Shown in pieces: positions 8,727-17,766 of a stretch of 64,000 nucleotides of DNA. Location: contig NZ_JAKUML010000001.1 of NCBI RefSeq assembly GCF_022601685.1, positions 124,001 through 188,000 of the forward strand, given 5' to 3'. Source of the stretch: Acinetobacter sedimenti. Lineage in GTDB: Bacteria; Pseudomonadota; Gammaproteobacteria; Pseudomonadales; Moraxellaceae. The position numbers and the translations under genes are program-made. The notes under the pieces are model-generated. The model searched no databases. It was not told the origin of the DNA and worked only from the letters and a program-made list of their open reading frames with translations. How positions within the stretch are numbered: the first letter of the stretch is position 1; every line of letters begins with the position of its first letter.

Positions 8727-8757
8727 AAAATAAGCATCTTCGGATGCTTATTTTTTT
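8727..8757 (+). terminator. Rho-independent terminator of the TRAP permease gene
   Basis: AAATAAGCATC-TTCG-GATGCTTATTT stem followed by Ts; a stable UUCG tetraloop hairpin 40 bp after the stop. Confidence 0.9.
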
Positions 8758-8809
8758 ACCTAAAAGAGTAGATATTTTAGCAGTTGTGAAGCTGTTAAAA
8801 GAGAAGTCG

Positions 8810-9688
8810 CTATGAAAATAGACGTTGTACTTTGCGCTGAATCTGTGGCGAACACATCAATAACGCAATAAAAATTAAACTAAAACCAATGACGTTGAGT
8901 ACATCAGGATATTCTTGCCAAAGCAAAGCTGCCCATATCCCTGCAAAAATAATTGCTAAATAATTCGCAGGACCGATCTGACCCGCAGGTGCGAGCTTAT
9001 AGGCATGTGACATGCAGAGCTGACTTGTGGTTGCCAAAACGCCTGCACCAACGAGATAAATCATTTCCATCATATCGAATGCACGCCAACGCCAAAACAT
9101 GGGTACCGCAGAAATGATGGTGGCGATTAAGCAAAAATAGAACACGATACGCACGGGAGGCTCAGTACTGGTCAATGCACGAACCGTGACGAATGCCATC
9201 GCTGCACAGAAGCTAGCGGTGATACCAATGGCAGACAAAGTATTAAATAAACCACTATCAGGCTTTGCCACAAAAAGTACGCCGATCATGCCCAAGATAG
9301 AGGTGATGATCATCCATGAGGTAATGCGTTCTTTTAAAAATAACCAGGCCACTAAAGGAATAAAAATTGGTGAAGAGTAGGTAAATACCATCGCATTGGA
9401 CAAGTTCATATGTGCAATAGCATAGAAAAAGCCATACATCGCAATCAGACCGATCACTGCACGCCATGTATGCATCCACAGCTTTTGCGTTTTTAGATTT
9501 TGAAAACCTGATCGAATGACCAATGGAAAAATAAAAATCAATCCGATCGCATTACGAAAAAATACGATCGTGGCATTATCAACCGTATGAGAGGCAAGGC
9601 GAATCAGTACGCCCATCGTCGCAAAAAGAAAGGCGGATATTGCTAAGAGATAGAGCGCAGTACGGATATTGGAGGTGCTGTCATGCAT
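8810..9688 (-). CDS. DMT-superfamily (EamA) exporter
   Basis: 292 aa with ten predicted transmembrane helices in two EamA halves. The sequence NAMVFTYSSPIFIPLVAWLFLKER in the first half, and AGQIGPANYLAIIFAGIWAALLWQE in the second, are typical of RhaT/EamA drug/metabolite transporters. The substrate cannot be read from sequence; relatives export amino acids, nucleobases or metabolites. I use the ATG at 9688; a longer frame would need a TTG at 9706. The 107-bp repeat copy begins only 26 bp upstream of this start, so it lies in the promoter or 5' UTR. Confidence 0.85.
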   Translation of the reverse strand: MHDSTSNIRTALYLLAISAFLFATMGVLIRLASHTVDNATIVFFRNAIGLIFIFPLVIRSGFQNLKTQKLWMHTWRAVIGLIAMYGFFYAIAHMNLSNAMVFTYSSPIFIPLVAWLFLKERITSWMIITSILGMIGVLFVAKPDSGLFNTLSAIGITASFCAAMAFVTVRALTSTEPPVRIVFYFCLIATIISAVPMFWRWRAFDMMEMIYLVGAGVLATTSQLCMSHAYKLAPAGQIGPANYLAIIFAGIWAALLWQEYPDVLNVIGFSLIFIALLMCSPQIQRKVQRLFS

Positions 9689-9713
9689 ATTAGAAAGTTG
9701 GCACAATAATCGC

Positions 9714-9820
9714 TATAGTCTGAGAACTTAATTCCTGCTAAAGCGTTAACCTCGTTCGCAGTACTATTTGTACATATTCGCTCAGTTGCCTTGTATCAGA
9801 AATCAATTTCTTCGACTATA
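9714..9820 (-). repeat. 107-bp dispersed repeat with TATAGTC terminal inverted repeats, copy A
   Basis: Read on the minus strand, this segment aligns without gaps to 42436-42542 on the plus strand, with 85 of 107 positions identical. Both copies begin TATAGTC and end GACTATA, and share the internal core GAGGTTAACG and TAGCAGGA. The length is identical in both and the termini are perfect, so this is a defined element and not chance similarity. It lies between the DMT exporter start and the 3' end of the coiled-coil protein gene. It encodes no protein. It behaves like a small non-autonomous mobile element (MITE) or a REP-like repeat. Confidence 0.85.
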
Positions 9821-9879
9821 TTGTACCGAAATTCTTAAATGATGCGATGTTTCTTATGTTGTGGATTAATTTTAGTGAA

Positions 9880-10356
9880 TTATTGTACTGAAGTTTGCGT
9901 ATTTTCAGAATTTTGCAATTGTGCCTCGAGCTCTGCAAGTTGTTGCTCTTTCAGTTCAAGCAATTTATCGGCATCTTGATGTTGTTGTTCAAGCAAAACT
10001 TTTTGTTCACCCAGTTGCTTTTGGACTTCCTCAAGTTGCGCAATTTCATCTTTTTGTAGCGCTTGATCTTCAGCGATCGGCTGTTCAACCAGTGAGTCGT
10101 CTACTAAGGCCGCAAATTCTTCGCTATTTTCTTGCATTTGCTCGGTTTGTTCGGTCGATTGTTTAGCAATATCTGTGAGCTGTTCTTCGCTAAGCCCATG
10201 CTCTTCAAGTGGACGAGCTGATGATGCTTTGTCTGCTGTCGCACTTTTGGCAGGTTGATTATCCTGTAAACCCACGTAGGCTGCGATCGCCAAAACAACG
10301 ATGCAAATTACACCGATAATGATCCATAAATTTTTATTTGAATTTTCACTCGACAT
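9880..10356 (-). CDS. Membrane-anchored coiled-coil protein of unknown function
   Basis: 158 aa. One N-terminal transmembrane helix (NLWIIIGVICIVVLAIAAYVGL, about 9-28) is followed by a polar, Gln/Glu-rich domain. Residues ~100-150 show long heptads of Leu with Gln/Glu (LEEVQKQLGEQKVLLEQQ), a predicted coiled coil facing the periplasm or cytoplasm. GGAAG lies six bases before the ATG. No domain is recognised. It precedes the convergent exporter gene, and the same-strand yheV-prlC pair is upstream. Confidence 0.8.
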   Translation of the reverse strand: MSSENSNKNLWIIIGVICIVVLAIAAYVGLQDNQPAKSATADKASSARPLEEHGLSEEQLTDIAKQSTEQTEQMQENSEEFAALVDDSLVEQPIAEDQALQKDEIAQLEEVQKQLGEQKVLLEQQHQDADKLLELKEQQLAELEAQLQNSENTQTSVQ

Positions 10357-10379
10357 GATGTCTTCCGTAAATACTAAAA

Positions 10380-10586
10380 TTATTTGTGTTGCCGTGGTTT
10401 AAACTGTATCACCCCAATATCGTCAGGCGCTTCAGGCTCGACATAGCTTTCTTCGCTAGGTCGTTGCTCTGTATAGTCGCATTCGACACATTCGATCCAC
10501 TCATCATCAGCGGTGGTGATCATGACGACACGATCTTGTGCCTGACATTTTGGGCATTTCGCCCCTGCGATAAAACGTCGCTTCAT
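10380..10586 (-). CDS. yheV: YheV-family zinc-ribbon protein
   Basis: 68 aa of the DUF2387/YheV family. Two CxxC knuckles (Cys11/Cys14 and Cys33/Cys36) form a rubredoxin-like zinc ribbon, followed by an acidic linker and a C-terminal GVIQFKPRQHK. The function is unknown in any organism I can name. The family is commonly found beside prlC, which is also the case here (same strand, downstream of prlC). Confidence 0.85.
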   Translation of the reverse strand: MKRRFIAGAKCPKCQAQDRVVMITTADDEWIECVECDYTEQRPSEESYVEPEAPDDIGVIQFKPRQHK

Positions 10587-10711
10587 GAATACAACCTATG
10601 AATTTCAATTGATTGTCACAATGAGATGCTTTGCGATCATTGGATCAAGGCTAAGTGTAGCGAATTCACCTCACCTCGTCCAATATTTCACATGGTTAAG
10701 TTTTTAAGGGT

Positions 10712-12736
10712 TTAAGAAACCGTCCAACCATTATGACGCAATAACGCATCAATGCTTGGCTCACGACCACGAAACTCGGTGAAGGCTTGCAGTGCTTCGA
10801 CTTGTCCACCCACGGCGAGAATGGCTTTGCGGAAGTCTTGACCTGTTTCCACATTAAAAATACCTTCTTGCTCAAAGCGATCAAAGGCATCACTGGCAAG
10901 CACTTCCGCCCATTTGTACGAGTAATAACCCGCTGCATAACCGCCTGCAAAGATATGGCTAAAGCTGTGTTGGAATCTGTTGTCACTTGGTGTATTGAGT
11001 ACCGCAACTTGACTCCGCACTTGATCTAAAATCTGCTGAATTTGTGCGGTTGTTGGCGCAGGGCTTTGCGCATGAATATCCAAGTCAAATAGTGCAAACT
11101 CGACTTGTCTTAAAGTTTGCATCCCTGTTTGGAAGAAGCGTGCTGCGAATAATGCGTCCAACAGTGACTTTTCAAGTGGTGCACCTGAGTCGATATGCGC
11201 ACTGATCAAGTCTAAACCTTGCTCTTCCCACGCCCAAAACTCCATAAATTGACTTGGTAGCTCCACAGCATCCCACGCTACGGCGTGCGTACCTGCCACG
11301 CCGATATGATCAGCTTCAGTCAAGATATGATGCAAACCATGTCCAAATTCATGGAACAAAGTGGTGATTTCATCATGGGTGAGCTGTGCAGGGTGATCGC
11401 CAACAGGGGGTGCAAAGTTACACACCATAAACGCCACAGGTTTTTGATCGAGTTGCTGATCTTTGACTTTTGAGCGGAAGCCACTCATCCACGCACCGCC
11501 ACGTTTATTTTCACGAGCATACAAGTCAAAGTAGAATCCGCCTATCACCTGACCTTGTTCTTCTACTTCATAATATTTGGCGTCAGGATGCCAAAGATCC
11601 GCTTGCTTCTCAACGATATTCACCGCATACAGTTTTTCCGCAATTTGGAACAAACCATTGACTACTTTTTGAATTGGGAAATATGGCTTTAAGGCTTCTT
11701 GTGACAGGTTGAAATTTTGTTGTTTAATTTTTTCAGCATAATACGCCGTGTCCCATGCTTGTAATTCGCTGATACCGTCTTTTGCAGCAAAGGCTTGGAT
11801 TTCCGCCAGTTCTTGCTTGGCAGGCGCTTTGGCTTTGTCGGCAAGATCGATTAGAAATTCACGGACTTTTTCTACGCTTGGTGCCATTTTTTTCGCCAAT
11901 GACAATTCAGCATAATTGGCAAACCCGAGCAACTGCGCTTGTGATTCACGCAGTGCCAAAATCTCTTGCATGATGGCACTATTGTCAAACTCGGCATGTC
12001 CGCCAAGCTCTGAGGCGCGCGTGGTATAGGCATGATAGATGGTCTTGCGCAGTTCACGATCATCGGCATAAGTCATGATGGCGAGATAGGCTGGAATGTC
12101 TAGGGTTGCGACTGCTTGATCTAAGCCTTTTTGTTCACCGTACTGACGCAGTAGCGCTTGGCTACTGGCAGGAATGCCTTTGAGCTGTGCATCATCAAGT
12201 GGCAAATGATATGCCTGCGTGGCATCGAGTACATGATTGGAAAAGTCTGAGGAAAGCTGAGATAAACGAGCGACATTTTCCGCATAAATCGCTTTTTTCT
12301 CAGGTGGAAGTGCCACACCAGAGAGTTTAAAGTCTTTGATGGCATGTTGAATTGCGCTTTGCAGTGCAGGACGCAAGTTGGCAAATTCGGCTTGATCAGC
12401 GATGAATTGATAAGTTTGATACAGCGCTTCGTTTTGCCCTGCTTGGGTATAAAAGTTGCTAATTTCAGGCAAGAGCGATTGATAGACTTCACGGACCTCA
12501 GGCGTGTTCATCACCGCATTAAGATGTGACAGCACACCAAACAGCTCACTGAATTGATTTTCAAATTCATCAAACTGTTCAACAGTATGTAAGCTGTGCT
12601 GAAAATCCTGCGGGGTTTGGACCTGCGCAAGCAGATTCAGACCACGTTGAATCAGGTCGAGAATGTCTTGTTTTAATTGTTGAATATTGATTTGACTGAA
12701 TTGTGGTAAAGGTAATGTCGCTGGTTGGGGTTGCAT
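10712..12736 (-). CDS. prlC: Oligopeptidase A (M3 metallopeptidase)
   Basis: 674 aa, close to E. coli PrlC/OpdA (680). The M3 zinc site HEFGH is in TLFHEFGHGLHHIL, with the third ligand expected in the downstream ELPSQFMEFW segment. The enzyme is cytosolic; it degrades peptides including cleaved signal peptides. I take the ATG at 12736 because GAGTG precedes it at a normal distance. A GTG two codons earlier (12742) overlaps that sequence and is less likely. It is probably co-transcribed with yheV, 125 bp downstream. Confidence 0.95.
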   Translation of the reverse strand: MQPQPATLPLPQFSQINIQQLKQDILDLIQRGLNLLAQVQTPQDFQHSLHTVEQFDEFENQFSELFGVLSHLNAVMNTPEVREVYQSLLPEISNFYTQAGQNEALYQTYQFIADQAEFANLRPALQSAIQHAIKDFKLSGVALPPEKKAIYAENVARLSQLSSDFSNHVLDATQAYHLPLDDAQLKGIPASSQALLRQYGEQKGLDQAVATLDIPAYLAIMTYADDRELRKTIYHAYTTRASELGGHAEFDNSAIMQEILALRESQAQLLGFANYAELSLAKKMAPSVEKVREFLIDLADKAKAPAKQELAEIQAFAAKDGISELQAWDTAYYAEKIKQQNFNLSQEALKPYFPIQKVVNGLFQIAEKLYAVNIVEKQADLWHPDAKYYEVEEQGQVIGGFYFDLYARENKRGGAWMSGFRSKVKDQQLDQKPVAFMVCNFAPPVGDHPAQLTHDEITTLFHEFGHGLHHILTEADHIGVAGTHAVAWDAVELPSQFMEFWAWEEQGLDLISAHIDSGAPLEKSLLDALFAARFFQTGMQTLRQVEFALFDLDIHAQSPAPTTAQIQQILDQVRSQVAVLNTPSDNRFQHSFSHIFAGGYAAGYYSYKWAEVLASDAFDRFEQEGIFNVETGQDFRKAILAVGGQVEALQAFTEFRGREPSIDALLRHNGWTVS

Positions 12737-13028
12737 ATTCACACTCTAAAATATTGTCTTCATTGAATTTAATAAGTGCAAAAGCATGTAAAATCAAGCG
12801 ATCTAGACAAAATAATTAAAATAAAACGTTATTAGCGTTTATATAGGTATTAGCCTTTTAAAAGTAACTATAAAATCTTTTGCAAAATATGAACAAATCG
12901 ATATTTTTTGTATATTTGCGTCTATCTCTCTTGGTGTTTATATGAAAAACAAGTAAATTGATCATAATTTCTCTTTGCTCGAGAAATATAAATAATGCTG
13001 AACAATTTGTAATCTGGAGATTTAGCAC

Positions 13029-13460
13029 ATGGGCATGGTACAAGAATTTAAGGAATTTGCCTTAAAAGGCAATATGATGGATTTGGCGATTGGTGTGATC
13101 ATCGGTGGTGCATTTGGTAAAATTATTGATTCATTGGTCAAAGATGTGATTATGCCTTTGATTTCATGGATTTTGGGCGGTGAAGTAGATTTCACCAATA
13201 TGTTCGTGATTTTGGGTGACAACCCAAACAATATTCAAACTTTAGAAGCTGCCAAAGAAGCAGGTTTGAATATCTTCCATTATGGTAACTTTATTACCAT
13301 TTTCATCAACTTTATCTTGTTGGCATTTGTGGTGTTCTTATTGGTGAAAGCCATGAACAAAATGCGTCGTAAAGAAGAAGCTGCGCCTGAGCCGGCGGCA
13401 ACACCTGAAGACATCGAGTTGCTTCGTGAAATTCGTGATCAATTGAAAAACCGACCATAA
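13029..13460 (+). CDS. mscL: Large-conductance mechanosensitive channel
   Basis: 143 aa. The MscL signature [33 protein letters not shown] covers the N-terminal helix and pore-lining TM1; TM2 is at about 87-107, followed by the charged C-terminal bundle helix. The channel is a homopentamer in the inner membrane that opens on hypo-osmotic shock. GGAG lies nine bases before the ATG. It is a single-gene unit ended by a strong terminator. Confidence 0.97.
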   Translation: MGMVQEFKEFALKGNMMDLAIGVIIGGAFGKIIDSLVKDVIMPLISWILGGEVDFTNMFVILGDNPNNIQTLEAAKEAGLNIFHYGNFITIFINFILLAFVVFLLVKAMNKMRRKEEAAPEPAATPEDIELLREIRDQLKNRP

Positions 13461-13491
13461 GTCGCATTTTTTTAAATCACTATTAGCTACA

Positions 13492-13518
13492 GAAAAACGG
13501 CATTCATTGCCGTTTTTT
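13492..13518 (+). terminator. Rho-independent terminator of mscL
   Basis: AAAACGGCA-TTCAT-TGCCGTTTT stem and T-run about 30 bp after the mscL stop. Confidence 0.9.
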
Positions 13519-13613
13519 ATGGTCATTTTTAAGCTAACTTGAGCTAAGTTTTTAATAGAAAGTTTATGGTTTTCAGTTTACCATGCCTGAAAATTTGATC
13601 ATGATCGAGTGAA

Positions 13614-13949
13614 ATGAATACGCTATTTGTCTATGGGACATTACGACCAAATCAAGCAAATGAACATATTCTTGCACCGTTAAACGGAGGTTGGCAAAAG
13701 GGCTATGTACATGGTGTGGTTCATACACTGGATTGGGGGCCTGATATTGGATTGCCTGCAATCGTCCTTGATTCTAACGCAGATCAAGTCGAAGGTTTAT
13801 TCTTTATTCATGATCAGCTTGATGTGCATTTGCAGATGTTGGATGAGTTCGAAGGTTTGCAATACGAGCGCGTCGAAGTACAAGGCTTTGATGACAATGG
13901 ACAGCCCATTGATGCGTGGGTATATATCATGAAAAATTTGCACGACTGA
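13614..13949 (+). CDS. Gamma-glutamylcyclotransferase-like (AIG2/GGCT fold) protein
   Basis: 111 aa. The YGTLR loop at 7-11 binds the substrate in this fold, and the LDEFEG segment near 76-81 supplies the catalytic glutamate (Glu80 likely). The family includes enzymes that release 5-oxoproline from gamma-glutamyl amines or amino acids, but many bacterial members (YtfP type) have no assigned substrate. It stands alone, convergent with ppiC. Confidence 0.85.
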   Translation: MNTLFVYGTLRPNQANEHILAPLNGGWQKGYVHGVVHTLDWGPDIGLPAIVLDSNADQVEGLFFIHDQLDVHLQMLDEFEGLQYERVEVQGFDDNGQPIDAWVYIMKNLHD

Positions 13950-13998
13950 TTTCTATATTAAGCACAATTTTAAGTGTCTATTCTTAAACTCAAAAAAA

Positions 13999-14289
13999 TC
14001 AGCGAAAACCATCCATTCGGAATTTAATTTCAAGCAGATGAAAGCCAAATTGGCTTTTGATTGGACCGTGCAGTTTGCGTTCTTCTGCGCTAAAAACCAA
14101 TTTATCAATCACAGGAACGAGTTGTCCTTTCTTGACCTCGCCGAGCTCACCGCCACGTTTCGCTGAGTTGCAGGTGGAGTGCTGTTTGGCGATCTTGGCA
14201 AAATCTGCACCTGCGAGGATTCTTTGCTTAAGCGCTTCGGCAAGTGCTTTGTCTTTGACCAAGATATGGCGAACGATCGCAGTCTTCAT
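13999..14289 (-). CDS. ppiC: Parvulin-type peptidyl-prolyl isomerase
   Basis: 96 aa, a single rotamase domain with no signal peptide. ARHILVKDK-type start (VRHILVKDKALAEAL), FAKIAKQHSTCNSAKRGGELG, and the C-terminal GPIKSQFGFHLLEI strand are the parvulin landmarks. It acts on cytosolic proteins, as E. coli PpiC (93 aa) does. Its ATG overlaps the mutM stop, indicating translational coupling. Confidence 0.93.
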   Translation of the reverse strand: MKTAIVRHILVKDKALAEALKQRILAGADFAKIAKQHSTCNSAKRGGELGEVKKGQLVPVIDKLVFSAEERKLHGPIKSQFGFHLLEIKFRMDGFR

Positions 14290-15179
14290 TTAACCACTCC
14301 ATTTGTTTTTCTCGCACTGACTTGAGTCGCCTTTTTCTTCGATTTTGTTGCTGTTGTTTTTATCTTTACCTTTTTCAAAGGCTGACATTGTGGGCAAAAA
14401 GCACTGGCACGTTGTCCGAGTTTGATATTTTCAATCGGTGTTTCGCAGTTGACGCACATCTCTCCAACACGCCCATAGGCAAGTAAGGTCTGTTGGAAAT
14501 ACCCATTCTCACCGCTGGCGTTACTATAATCCCGAAGCGTTGAGCCACCGAGTTGGATGGCATGTGCTAAGACTTTTTTAATTTCTGCGACCAAAGCAAT
14601 TACCTGCGCTTGGCTTAAACTATTGGCAGGCTGAGCAGGGTGAATCGCTGTGTTAAAAAGACATTCTGTAGCATAGATATTGCCCACACCAACCACAATA
14701 TGATTGTCCATCAAACCGACTTTAATGGCGACTTGCTTGTTTTTTAATTTTTCAAATAAATAATCGGCGCTGAAATCATCGGATAAGGGTTCTGGTCCTA
14801 GAGGATCAATGAGTTTTTGTTGATTCAATTGGTCGAGCCAAAGCAAGCAACCAAAGCGTCTAGGATCGTGGTAACGCAAGTGAATATCGCCAAAATCAAA
14901 AACCACATGATCGTGCTTTCTAAGTTCGGTATAGGGCTCACAGAGGCGAAAGCTCCCTGACATGCCGAGATGCCAAAGCATCTGTTTTCCCTCAAAATCG
15001 GCGATGATGTACTTTGAGCGACGACTTAAATGATTGAGTGTTAAGCCAATGAGTTGTGAAAGATCAGCAGGCACAGCCCAACGCAACGAGGGTTGATAGA
15101 CCGTGACATTGACTAAGCGTAATCCCAATAAGGGTTCAAGGCTAGCTTTGGTGGTTTCGACTTCTGGAAGTTCAGGCAT
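14286..15179 (-). CDS. mutM: Formamidopyrimidine-DNA glycosylase
   Basis: 297 aa. It starts MPELPEVET, exposing Pro2 (Schiff-base nucleophile) and Glu3 after Met removal. The conserved lysine lies in RRSKYI, the helix-two-turn-helix is near NIYATECLF, and a four-cysteine zinc finger (CVNC...CPQC) lies near the end. It removes 8-oxoguanine and Fapy lesions. It is longer than the usual ~270 aa because a Lys/Thr/Ala-rich tail of about 28 residues follows the zinc finger (KKVKIKTTATKSKKKATQ), probably an extra DNA contact. Confidence 0.97.
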   Translation of the reverse strand: MPELPEVETTKASLEPLLGLRLVNVTVYQPSLRWAVPADLSQLIGLTLNHLSRRSKYIIADFEGKQMLWHLGMSGSFRLCEPYTELRKHDHVVFDFGDIHLRYHDPRRFGCLLWLDQLNQQKLIDPLGPEPLSDDFSADYLFEKLKNKQVAIKVGLMDNHIVVGVGNIYATECLFNTAIHPAQPANSLSQAQVIALVAEIKKVLAHAIQLGGSTLRDYSNASGENGYFQQTLLAYGRVGEMCVNCETPIENIKLGQRASAFCPQCQPLKKVKIKTTATKSKKKATQVSARKTNGVVK

Positions 15180-15334
15180 TCTGAAAGCATATGGCTAAAA
15201 ATTTTAAGTGTGTAAATCATATCACTATTTGTTTCATCCTTTATTCATATGTTTTCGTGCATACCACGATCAGAGCGTTTGTTACTAAGTATTCGTTAGT
15301 GTCGTTGTATTAAGTTTTCATATTTTACAGGTAA

Positions 15335-15365
15335 TAAAAAACGGATGATGAACATCCGTTTTTAT
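15335..15365 (-). terminator. Bidirectional-looking terminator of dsbC
   Basis: AAAAACGGATG-ATGAA-CATCCGTTTTT hairpin 20 bp beyond the dsbC stop, with A- and T-runs on both sides. Confidence 0.85.
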
Positions 15366-15383
15366 CACGCTAATTAGGCTTTT

Positions 15384-16103
15384 TTACTTTACGGTTTCAA
15401 GTAACATTTCTAACTCTTGCGCAGTACGACCACCCGAAATACGTTGTCCATTATTGAGAAATAATGTTGGTGTACCTGTGATATTCAAGGTCGCTGCAAG
15501 GTCAATATTTTGTGCGATTGGGTTTTTGCAGTTCTCTACAGCACTCGGCGCTTGTTTGTGAAGCATGTAGTCTTCCCATGCTTCGTAGCGATTTTGAGAA
15601 CACCATACCTTTTTGGCGATCGTTTCAGCATTTGGGTGTAATGCTTTTAAAGGCATGAGAAATGTGTAAATCGTGACGTTATCCACAGTTGTCAACTCTT
15701 GCTCTAGTCGTTGGCAATACGGACAGTCAGGATCGCTAAACACATAGAGTTTACGCTCACCTTTGCCTTTGACATTTTTAACTGCATTTTCTAAAGGGAG
15801 CTGACTGATATTGATCTGATTCAACTCTTGTTGACGTTGTTCAGTCAAGTTGGTTTTGGTCTTGAAATCGACCAAATTTCCAACAAAGAAGTAGCGAGCA
15901 TCTTCATCGGTATAGACTAGATTGCCTGCAACTTGAACCTCATAAATGTCATCGACAGGGCTTTTACCAACGACTTTGGCACTCAAGTTTGGATAATTGT
16001 TTTTTAAATTTTTTGTCAATGTATCAGCATCGGCAAAACTTGCACTACTGAAAGTTAGCGCCAACCCCATCAATACGATAGTTGCCTTATGTAGGATCTT
16101 CAT
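15384..16103 (-). CDS. dsbC: Thiol:disulfide isomerase DsbC
   Basis: 239 aa, near E. coli DsbC (236). Signal peptide MKILHKATIVLMGLALTFSS-ASFA is cut around residue 24. The N-terminal dimerisation domain (about 25-85) leads to a thioredoxin domain with the CPYC active site (Cys127, Cys130), and the cis-Pro loop is GTPTLFL. The protein shuffles wrong disulfides in the periplasm and is kept reduced by DsbD. I use the ATG at 16103; the frame could extend four codons to 16115, which would lengthen the signal peptide n-region without a better ribosome binding site. Confidence 0.93.
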   Translation of the reverse strand: MKILHKATIVLMGLALTFSSASFADADTLTKNLKNNYPNLSAKVVGKSPVDDIYEVQVAGNLVYTDEDARYFFVGNLVDFKTKTNLTEQRQQELNQINISQLPLENAVKNVKGKGERKLYVFSDPDCPYCQRLEQELTTVDNVTIYTFLMPLKALHPNAETIAKKVWCSQNRYEAWEDYMLHKQAPSAVENCKNPIAQNIDLAATLNITGTPTLFLNNGQRISGGRTAQELEMLLETVK

Positions 16104-16311
16104 ATCATTACTCATTCCATGTTTTAGACATAATGCAGAAACATCGCAGAATATACAAGATTAGATATGTTCAAAGGCATACCACGTTGAGGGTCGTATT
16201 CAAAAGAAAAATCTTTACTGTCGCAATAGTGGAACGATATGTTGACTTTATTGGCTATTTATTCGGCAAATCAACTCCTATAATAGCTTCATAACGAATT
16301 GGAGATGAATC

Positions 16312-17187
16312 ATGAGAAAAGTGATCGCAAATATTAACAACAACCAAATGCACTGGGTGGGCGATGGATTCCCAGTACGAAACTTGTTTTCCTATGATCG
16401 TTTAGGTCAAGCGATTAGCCCATTCTTACTTTTGGACTATGCTGCACCTTATCCATTCCAACCGACTACTGAAAAACATGGCGTGGGTTCACATCCGCAC
16501 CGTGGCTTTGAAACAGTGACGATTGCATACAGTGGCGAGGTTTCGCACCGTGACTCAAGTGGCGGTGGTGGTACTATCAAAACAGGTGATGTGCAATGGA
16601 TGACCGCAGCATCAGGTGTGGTGCATGAAGAGTTCCATTCCACAGATTTTGCTCGAGATGGCGGTATCTTTGAGATGGTTCAGCTTTGGGTGAATTTGCC
16701 AGCCAAAGACAAAATGACACCACCAAAATATCAAGGTATCACTGCGGATGAAATTCCAAATGTCACCCTCGATGATGAAGGTAGCAACTTGCGTGTGATC
16801 GCAGGTGAATACCTTAACCAAAAAGGTGCGGCTTCAACCTACTCACCTGTCAACATGTGGGATGGTGTGTTGAGAGCAGGCACTACACATCGCTTCTTTG
16901 TCCCTGTGACACATAATGCGATGTTGGTCATCTTGAATGGTGAAGTGGTGGTCAATGGTGATCAAACTGTCAAAGCCAATAGTGTTGCAGTCTTGGCACG
17001 AGATGGTGAGGCAGACTTTGAAGTCGTGGTCAATCAAGATGCAAAATTCTTGATCCTCACAGGTGAACCATTGAATGAGCCAATCGAAGGTTATGGTCCA
17101 TTCGTGATGAATACTCAAGCTGAAATCAAACAAGCTTTTGTAGATTTCCAAAGTGGTAAATTTGGTGAGATTCCAACTGAGGCATAA
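16312..17187 (+). CDS. Pirin family protein
   Basis: 291 aa bicupin. The metal-binding set of pirins is complete: His61 and His63 (SHPHRGFET), His105 and Glu107 (GVVHEEF). Bacterial pirins of this group can have quercetin 2,3-dioxygenase activity or modulate metabolic enzymes; sequence alone does not decide. It is a single-gene unit with an immediate terminator, and a good SD (GGAGATG) lies before the ATG at 16312. Confidence 0.92.
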   Translation: MRKVIANINNNQMHWVGDGFPVRNLFSYDRLGQAISPFLLLDYAAPYPFQPTTEKHGVGSHPHRGFETVTIAYSGEVSHRDSSGGGGTIKTGDVQWMTAASGVVHEEFHSTDFARDGGIFEMVQLWVNLPAKDKMTPPKYQGITADEIPNVTLDDEGSNLRVIAGEYLNQKGAASTYSPVNMWDGVLRAGTTHRFFVPVTHNAMLVILNGEVVVNGDQTVKANSVAVLARDGEADFEVVVNQDAKFLILTGEPLNEPIEGYGPFVMNTQAEIKQAFVDFQSGKFGEIPTEA

Positions 17188-17214
17188 TGTCTGAGTAGAA
17201 AATGTGAAACACAT

Positions 17215-17247
17215 GAAAAAACGAGGTCAAGTGCCTCGTTTTTTTGT
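17215..17247 (+). terminator. Rho-independent terminator of the pirin gene
   Basis: AAAAACGAGG-TCAAGTG-CCTCGTTTTT hairpin with a T-run, between the convergent pirin and GNAT genes; it may serve both. Confidence 0.88.
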
Positions 17248-17269
17248 GCAAAAAATGGCTAGAAATGGC

Positions 17270-17728
17270 TTAAGTATAGCGCTTTAGAAAAAGAACCTTT
17301 GTGGAACCAAATTTCTCAACTTTAAATGGTTTGTAGCCTCGTCGTTGATACATCGCAAGATTCTTTTGACTATGCTCACCTGTAAATAGTTCAAACCGTT
17401 GTGCGTTCGGAAAAGTCTTTTCTAAGGCTGTAAATAGTTGCGAACCGATACCTTGACCTTGCAACTTTGGAAGGACAGCCATGCGACCAATATGGACCGA
17501 TGCATTTTTAAAATAGACTTGTCCACTTGCAACTAATTCGCCGTTGAGGATGACTTTAAGAATAGTTTTATGCTCAAATTCCGTAATCAGTTCTGCTAAG
17601 GTTTGGGTTAATGGTGGAATATTAAAATCATTATTTAATTCTGCCTCGGAAATAAAAGCTACTCTTTGTAAATCGAGTAATGCGTCTGCGTTCGCAGTCG
17701 TTGCACGGTGAATTTCCATTTTAGCCAT
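17270..17728 (-). CDS. GNAT-family N-acetyltransferase
   Basis: 152 aa. The acetyl-CoA pyrophosphate loop QGQGIGS lies in motif A (IGRMAVLPKLQGQGIGSQLF), and motif B follows with NLAMYQRRGYKPF. It transfers acetyl from acetyl-CoA to an amine; the acceptor is unknown. A second ATG three codons in (17719) is also possible and has AGGA nine bases upstream. Confidence 0.85.
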   Translation of the reverse strand: MAKMEIHRATTANADALLDLQRVAFISEAELNNDFNIPPLTQTLAELITEFEHKTILKVILNGELVASGQVYFKNASVHIGRMAVLPKLQGQGIGSQLFTALEKTFPNAQRFELFTGEHSQKNLAMYQRRGYKPFKVEKFGSTKVLFLKRYT

Positions 17729-17766
17729 TCCTACTCTATTGCTAATTTATCTTTAAGCATTAGGAT

